DNA from: Candidatus Woesearchaeota archaeon
Lineage (GTDB): Archaea; Nanobdellota; Nanobdellia; Woesearchaeales; UBA12501
Direction: 5' to 3'
Assembly (NCBI GenBank): GCA_016177345.1
Contig: JACOVM010000098.1
Location: 1 to 18,559, forward strand
Length of the DNA: 18,559 nt
The position numbers and the translations under genes are program-made. Under the pieces are notes generated by a model. It was not told the DNA's origin, ran no database searches, and saw only the letters and a program-made list of their open reading frames with translations. Of the stretch, positions 14,923-18,559 are shown one piece after another; position 1 is the first letter of the stretch, and each line of letters starts with the position of its first letter.

Positions 14923-14944
14923 CTTCCCTCATTTCTATATCTAA

Positions 14945-15301
14945 ATGAGAGACAAAAAAAGAGATAAAAAACAGAGCTCTATTTCTATTCGTCGCCAGTA
15001 TCGGACTATTGTTGATACTCTTGGGCCGAATCATCGTTGTGTCCGCTCCCTTGTTGACGACTGTTCGAGATATGTCGGGTATGCACTTCAACGCTATGCG
15101 AGGACTTACGAACGAGGTCCAGCTTTTAATGATGAACTAGCACTTGTCCACTCCTACACCTCTGCAAGAGCTGAAGCCCAGAGGAGAGATAGAGATAACC
15201 AGAATCTCATCCCTGTTTTCAGAAATGAAGACCTTCGAACACTTGCAGGCGTTGTAGTTCAAGAAGCGTACCAGCGCTTGTGTGAAAAAACTGGCAAATA
15301 A
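14945..15301 (+). CDS. Basic 118-residue protein of unknown function
   Basis: I do not recognise the family. The first 20 residues are strongly basic (MRDKKRDKKQ...SIRRQYR). The rest looks helical and soluble, with many Arg and Asp/Glu (for example SARAEAQRRDRDNQNL), and has no membrane segment or signal peptide. Cys residues at about 32, 40 and 113 do not form an obvious zinc motif. The TATA box at exactly the leaderless distance supports a real gene and this start. It lies between the 5S rRNA and a structured non-coding region. The basic N-terminus would suit nucleic-acid binding, but that is speculation. Confidence 0.65.
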   Translation: MRDKKRDKKQSSISIRRQYRTIVDTLGPNHRCVRSLVDDCSRYVGYALQRYARTYERGPAFNDELALVHSYTSARAEAQRRDRDNQNLIPVFRNEDLRTLAGVVVQEAYQRLCEKTGK

Positions 15302-15330
15302 TCTCATTCTTTATTTAGGTCGAGGTAATA

Positions 15331-15549
15331 ATCTTAGAGTAGCTAAGATATTAAAGTTGGGTAAACAATGATAATCCCGCCACGACCTTTGGTCGGGCGG
15401 GAACGAGTAGCAGTGGCGCAAACGCTATCGAAGTGAATATCCAGTCCTTTTTTCGTGCTCCTCATCTTTGATGGAGCACGAAAAAAGGACTCGAACTAAA
15501 ACAGCAATACGTTTGCGCCTATCCGCAGTCGTTCATGGCTCTGCCATGA
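15331..15549. other. Highly structured non-coding region (series of stem-loops)
   Basis: The 338 bases between 15301 and the lipoprotein start at 15640 hold no convincing gene but much structure: ATCTTAG/CTAAGAT (15331-15349); TCCCGCC-A-CGACC/GGTCGGGCGGGA with a TTT loop (15375-15402); GGCGCAAACG (15415-15424) with CGTTTGCGCC (15510-15519); nested inside that, a perfect 19-bp stem (15443-15461 with 15473-15491) extended by CATC/GATG; and TCATGGC-TCT-GCCATGA (15533-15549). It could be a non-coding RNA, a palindromic repeat element or an mRNA leader/terminator. It does not match the 5S, SRP or RNase P signatures I know. Confidence 0.7.
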
Positions 15550-15639
15550 TTGTCATTAAAAGACATGCATTTTTGGCAAAGGAATAAAAACAACTTGTTC
15601 ACCAACTACTCCCATAAAGCAGTATACCTTATAATTCCC

Positions 15640-16452
15640 ATGACCCCCATCCCCAAAACTAATCAACTTTATGGCCGGCGAGATGCTCTTCGCTTTTTTG
15701 GTGCAGCTGTAGGAAGCAGCTTTCTCGGTGCCTGCACCGGTTCCAGGGTGATGCGTGGATTAGAATCCCTGGTTGGAGATAGCAAGCTAACAGATAGCAA
15801 GCCAACCTTAGACATCCAGGTCGATGATGGCCTTAGAGAGCATGAAGACTGTATTGTTCACGAAATAAGCGCCTTTCTTCGATATCCTGCAGTGAAAAAG
15901 GTACTTAGCTTTGATCCCTATTCTCCGCCGAAGCCATTGACCATCCACATTTATCAGGGGTCTCCTCTTGAGCGGGAGTTTGCTTCTTCCCTTGGGCCAA
16001 TCATGGACATTAATGGCGTTCTCTTTGCACTTCCTCCTGTTTCTCTCTCCGAGGCATATCATTATGTTAAGCAAAAACTCGGAAAGAACAAGATTGAGTC
16101 ATCTGGTGATTTTGCTGCTCGTGTTGCAGCAACGGCAGAAGAAAGGTATGAACAGAATCGTATGCTGCTCAACGACCCGGCACTGGCATGGATGTTCAGA
16201 AACATGCTTGTTGTTCATGAGCTTTCTCATCAGCCCATGTACTTTGCTGATGGGCGTCCTGCAGCTAGCCATGGCGTTACAACAAGGCCTGAGGTTCGCG
16301 TGGCAACTGAGCTGTATCATGATCAAACAATTACTCGAGAGCTATGGCTGAAGACGCTTGGCTTCTATTCAAAATTTGAGAATATAGATCACGAGCCAGA
16401 GCAGAATATTCAAGAATATATTGGGAAGGCAACTCTTCTGGCCTCGAGATAA
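15640..16452 (+). CDS. Putative Tat-exported lipoprotein with gluzincin-type metallopeptidase motif
   Basis: A 270-residue protein. The N-terminus has a twin-arginine signal: GRRDALRFFG (Arg 13-14), a hydrophobic stretch FFGAAVGSSFLGA, and LGAC (29-32), a lipobox that would lipidate Cys32. The mature protein holds HELSH (193-197) and, after 26 residues, ELYHD (224-228). This fits the gluzincin pattern HExxH followed by ExxxD, so His193, His197 and Glu224 could bind zinc with Glu194 as base. Beyond that I recognise no named peptidase family. The start is ATG 15640 because it places the signal at the N-terminus; TTG 15550 or ATG 15565 in frame would bury it and begin inside or beside the structured region. 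After the lipobox, a 15-base duplication (15777-15806) encodes DSKL-TDSKP, probably a flexible tether. No clear TATA box or ribosome binding site is visible. Confidence 0.75.
   Translation: MTPIPKTNQLYGRRDALRFFGAAVGSSFLGACTGSRVMRGLESLVGDSKLTDSKPTLDIQVDDGLREHEDCIVHEISAFLRYPAVKKVLSFDPYSPPKPLTIHIYQGSPLEREFASSLGPIMDINGVLFALPPVSLSEAYHYVKQKLGKNKIESSGDFAARVAATAEERYEQNRMLLNDPALAWMFRNMLVVHELSHQPMYFADGRPAASHGVTTRPEVRVATELYHDQTITRELWLKTLGFYSKFENIDHEPEQNIQEYIGKATLLASR
15777..15806. repeat. 15-bp tandem duplication in lipoprotein linker
   Basis: AGATAGCAAGCTAAC (15777-15791) and AGATAGCAAGCCAAC (15792-15806) differ at one base. They encode the DSKL/DSKP linker after the lipobox. Confidence 0.85.
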
Positions 16453-16477
16453 ATCAGATAAATTATCTTATCAGCAG

Positions 16478-17086
16478 TTATTTGCAGCAGAATATCCTCT
16501 TTTTGAACGGCACAAGGCCATTCTTCGTGAGCTTTGCACGCAGAATATCTGCTGCTAATTCCCTTCCCCAAAACTTCTTGCCTATAAGAAGGCTAATAAA
16601 CTTGTCAAATGAAACCCAAGTAACCTTGATCTTCTCTCCAGCATCAAGCTTTTGCCCAGCAACTTTTTTGCAATTCCTTGCAGTGAAAACATACACGAAC
16701 CATTCGAGCTTATGAAATGGCTCGTACGTTTTTAGCAGTTGCCAATCATCTGAGGCAAGCCCAGTTTCCTCAAGCAGCTCTCGCTTTGCGCAGCCTAATG
16801 GCGTCTCATTCTTTTCCTGCCGCCCACCAGGAAGGCCATAAAACACGCTTTTTGTTGGCTGCTCTTCCTGAAGAAGGCAGATCCTTTCACTTTTTCTGCC
16901 GCTCTTTTTGCCGTTCCTCCCCTTTATTTCCTTGCCTGCTGCAGTTGTTGCAATGATCTGGATTGTATTCGGCCTTTTGAGCGCTTCAAACGTTGCGTAG
17001 CTTCCATCAAACATCTTTTGCTTCCATTGGTATACATCGAAAATAACGCCGTTAAAGACGCATGATGCAGTATTTGGAATCTTCAT
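16478..17086 (-). CDS. NUDIX hydrolase, ADP-ribose pyrophosphatase-like
   Basis: A 202-residue protein with a complete NUDIX box: GGRQEKNE, seven residues, then RELLEETGL (about 88-110). The YGLPGGR lead-in and the N-terminal strand domain with FEALKRPNTIQIIA resemble ADP-ribose/ADP-sugar pyrophosphatases; substrate assignment is tentative. A basic insert (about 52-67, KEIKGRNGKKSGRKSER) interrupts the region before the box and is unusual. The start at 17086 lies 12 bases after the NFACT stop (17099), with GAGG from that gene end as ribosome binding site, so the two are probably one transcript. It converges with the lipoprotein gene (25-base gap). It is only distantly similar to the NUDIX enzyme at 2067. 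Confidence 0.87.
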   Translation of the reverse strand: MKIPNTASCVFNGVIFDVYQWKQKMFDGSYATFEALKRPNTIQIIATTAAGKEIKGRNGKKSGRKSERICLLQEEQPTKSVFYGLPGGRQEKNETPLGCAKRELLEETGLASDDWQLLKTYEPFHKLEWFVYVFTARNCKKVAGQKLDAGEKIKVTWVSFDKFISLLIGKKFWGRELAADILRAKLTKNGLVPFKKRIFCCK

Positions 17087-17098
17087 AGCTCTTAGTCC

Positions 17099-18244
17099 TC
17101 AAACATCTATAACTACCTTTTTTGTTTTCATATCCACTTTTTTTACCAAATGATGTGATTCTAAAAGCGCCTTGAGTTCCTGCCCCGATAATCCTTTCTG
17201 CTCCTTTTTGACTTCATCAAGGAACATTTTTACAACTTGATACTGTTCGTAGATTGCCTCCCCCTTTTTTTGGCAGTCCGCTGCTTCTTCTTCGAGCTTT
17301 CTGAGCTGTTTGGACTGCATGTCAATCACTGTCTGGACTTTGGTTTGCTGCTGCCTTGTTTCTTTTGTTGCGCTTTCCTGTTTTTGCTGCATTATAGCTG
17401 TTCCAAGAACCTCATCGAGCGCTGCAGAATAGGTTTCCTTCACCACCTGCGTAAAATTCTTATGCAATGCTAATGGAAAAGGGGTGATGTCTTTTACATG
17501 GCCTGCTTTGCCTACTTCGCCTGCTTCTTTTACAATACAGGGCTTTGCTTTTCTGTCCCGCATTGCCACCAGTTCAAGATAGAGCGCTGTTGATTCCTTC
17601 TCGGTAAGCGTTGCTGGCTTTTTATTCTTGTCAATAGCTGCATTGAGGCAAAGCTCCTCTGCATAGGTGCCCCCGAGCCCAAGATCAGTTGCCAGGGCCT
17701 TAACCAGCGATTCCTTCTCGGTTGCCTTCATCAAATAGATAAACGGAGTCTTATTCATGATAAGCGCATTATACTCATGTTTTGGATAGGCATATTTCAC
17801 TCCCTTCTTTATGCTCCTTTCCTTCCACTCCTGCGTTTCAAGGGGAGATAAAATGGTTCCATCAATATCCGTAAGAATAACATTGCCTTTCATGAATAAT
17901 TCGATGAAGAGATGGTATTTGTTATCTTTTGTGCTGAGGTGGATATCCACGATTCGTTCATTATCGATTTGTCGTATTTCAACAACCCTTGCATTTCGAA
18001 GATGCTTTCGAAGATACAAACAGTAGCCATGAGGGCGTTCGGGCATGTGCTGCTTGTGGTGAGTAAGGTAGAGCCATTTTCCAAGGGCAATGTACAGCAT
18101 TGCCTTTCCCCGTGACTGGCTGTGAAATATGAGAAGAAGCTCTTCTTTGCTTGGCTGATAGATCTGGTCTATCTTTGCCCCTTCAAGCACTTGAAGCTCC
18201 TGGACAAGATAATGAAGTTCAAGGGAGGAAAGTTCCTGTTTCAT
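17099..18244 (-). CDS. NFACT-family protein (NEMF/RqcH-like), short form without NFACT-R
   Basis: A 381-residue homologue of the ribosome-associated quality-control factor. The NFACT-N domain is recognisable (SSLELHYLVQEL, PSKEELLLIFHSQSRGKAMLYIALGKWLYLT split across strands, YCLYLRKHLRNARVVEIRQ, ERIVDIHL). A helix-hairpin-like middle (GLGGTYAEELCLNAAID) and a coiled coil (about 285-360, rich in Q/K/E) follow. It then stops at KKVDMKTKKVVIDV, where full-length archaeal proteins continue into the RNA-binding NFACT-R (DUF814) domain. The residues corresponding to Asp9 and Asp98 of yeast Rqc2 appear as Glu (E9, E96), while the Arg (R97) is kept. NFACT-R is presumably encoded elsewhere or lost. 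A NUDIX gene follows 12 bases later. A 9-base triplication (17501-17527) encodes KAG/EVG/EAG units. Confidence 0.88.
   Translation of the reverse strand: MKQELSSLELHYLVQELQVLEGAKIDQIYQPSKEELLLIFHSQSRGKAMLYIALGKWLYLTHHKQHMPERPHGYCLYLRKHLRNARVVEIRQIDNERIVDIHLSTKDNKYHLFIELFMKGNVILTDIDGTILSPLETQEWKERSIKKGVKYAYPKHEYNALIMNKTPFIYLMKATEKESLVKALATDLGLGGTYAEELCLNAAIDKNKKPATLTEKESTALYLELVAMRDRKAKPCIVKEAGEVGKAGHVKDITPFPLALHKNFTQVVKETYSAALDEVLGTAIMQQKQESATKETRQQQTKVQTVIDMQSKQLRKLEEEAADCQKKGEAIYEQYQVVKMFLDEVKKEQKGLSGQELKALLESHHLVKKVDMKTKKVVIDV
17501..17527. repeat. 9-bp tandem triplication in NFACT gene
   Basis: GCCTGCTTT, GCCTACTTC and GCCTGCTTC lie in tandem and in frame. They encode EAG-EVG-KAG in a linker of the NFACT protein. 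Confidence 0.8.
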
Positions 18245-18267
18245 GCTTCATTTTAGGTTGGGATGGT

Positions 18268-18276
18268 TAATAAATG
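18268..18276 (-). promoter_or_regulatory. TATA box of NFACT-NUDIX operon
   Basis: ATTTATTAA on the - strand is centred about 28 bases before the ATG at 18244, consistent with a leaderless transcript. Confidence 0.6.
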
Positions 18277-18312
18277 TTTTCCCTAGCACGGCTCTGTCCT
18301 GAATCTTTTTTC

Positions 18313-18423
18313 AATGGGTAGTGCCATCGCCAAGCGCCGTGCCCCGGATCCTCATCCTGTTCCCGGATACTCGGTACCAGATCGAGTACTAAACGCAGAC
18401 AGAGCGCGATGGCACTACCCGTT
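18313..18423. other. Long-stem palindromic element A
   Basis: GGGTAGTGCCATCGC (18316-18330) is perfectly complementary to GCGATGGCACTACCC (18406-18420), extendable by three more pairs outward. The 75-base interior contains a direct repeat CCCGGATnCTC and a small TACTCG/CGAGTA hairpin. GACAGAGC (18398-18405) could also pair with GCTCTGTC upstream (18291-18298), which would cross the main stem. No gene covers 18245-18559. It may be a structured RNA or a repeat element. Confidence 0.7.
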
Positions 18424-18430
18424 TCATGAC

Positions 18431-18544
18431 GGGGATTGGCACTGCTGCGCTCTGTTTTGAAGAGCGCACGGCAGCGGCATCCGAGGATACGGGCTCCCGC
18501 AAAACGTGATCAGGACACGTCGCTTGGCAGCAGTGCCAATCCCC
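18431..18544. other. Long-stem palindromic element B
   Basis: An 18-bp perfect stem (18431-18448 with 18527-18544) encloses 78 bases holding GCTCT/AGAGC (18449-18465) and ACGTG/CACGT (18504-18520) hairpins. It lies only 7 bases after element A. The two closing stems share the AGTGCCA/TGGCACT core, so A and B look like related units in tandem. Confidence 0.7.
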
Positions 18545-18559
18545 AAAATTAAGATTCGG

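Noticed and set aside
14657..14944. 95-codon + strand frame rich in Phe/Ser
   Set aside because: It runs through the 5S rRNA and its T-rich terminator; the apparent protein reflects pyrimidine-rich DNA.
18291..18559. SRP RNA, RNase P RNA, tRNA or integron attC site
   Set aside because: None of the signature segments I know (GGAAGGGAGC-type SRP loop, RNase P P4 segments, GGTTCRA T-loop, or attC core GTTRRRY/RYYYAAC) was found.
1..18559. CRISPR array or insertion sequence
   Set aside because: No regularly spaced direct repeats with unique spacers and no transposase or integrase gene are present.

Overview
The window looks archaeal, most likely from a small-genome DPANN-type lineage such as Woesearchaeota; the lineage is my inference. 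The main evidence is the promoters. Nearly every gene or operon that starts a transcript has an A/T-rich TATA box centred about 23-35 bases before its start codon, often close to 26, as expected for leaderless or very short-leader archaeal mRNAs. Genes inside operons instead have GGTGA- or GGAG-type ribosome binding sites and overlapping stop/start codons. An NFACT (NEMF/RqcH-like) protein and a solitary 5S rRNA gene with its own TATA box fit this picture.

Region 1 (1-11711) is a nucleotide-sugar module. The + strand carries an MDR dehydrogenase, an SDR oxidoreductase and a NUDIX hydrolase in one operon, then a B12-binding-type radical SAM protein. A second radical SAM protein lies on the - strand. 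Two tandem DegT-family aminotransferases follow, then an HldA-like PfkB kinase and a GmhA-like SIS isomerase whose genes overlap. Convergent to these is a fused HldC-like nucleotidyltransferase/GmhB-like HAD phosphatase. The last three genes could supply every step from sedoheptulose 7-phosphate to an NDP-D-glycero-D-manno-heptose. The first seven look like enzymes that would oxidise, aminate and otherwise remodel a sugar. A nearly identical 52-bp palindromic element (50/52) sits before the first gene and, inverted, before the last, so it reads in the same direction relative to both genes.

Region 2 (11807-14580, - strand) holds UDP-glucose 6-dehydrogenase and phosphomannomutase/phosphoglucomutase, general suppliers of sugar precursors. 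No glycosyltransferase, flippase or polymerase is present, so the window makes activated sugars but does not show where they go (S-layer glycan, lipid or exopolysaccharide are all possible).

Region 3 (14581-18559) holds the 5S rRNA gene, a 118-residue basic protein of unknown function, a highly structured non-coding stretch (15331-15549), a putative Tat-exported lipoprotein with a gluzincin-type zinc site, a second NUDIX hydrolase, and a short NFACT protein lacking the C-terminal NFACT-R domain. The window ends in two tandem long-stem palindromes (18313-18544) of unknown nature.

Short tandem duplications recur across the window (units of 9, 15, 17 or 22 bases). Those inside genes are in-frame in linkers or tails. 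Those at stop codons or between genes include non-multiples of three, and one of them appears to have created a ribosome binding site.
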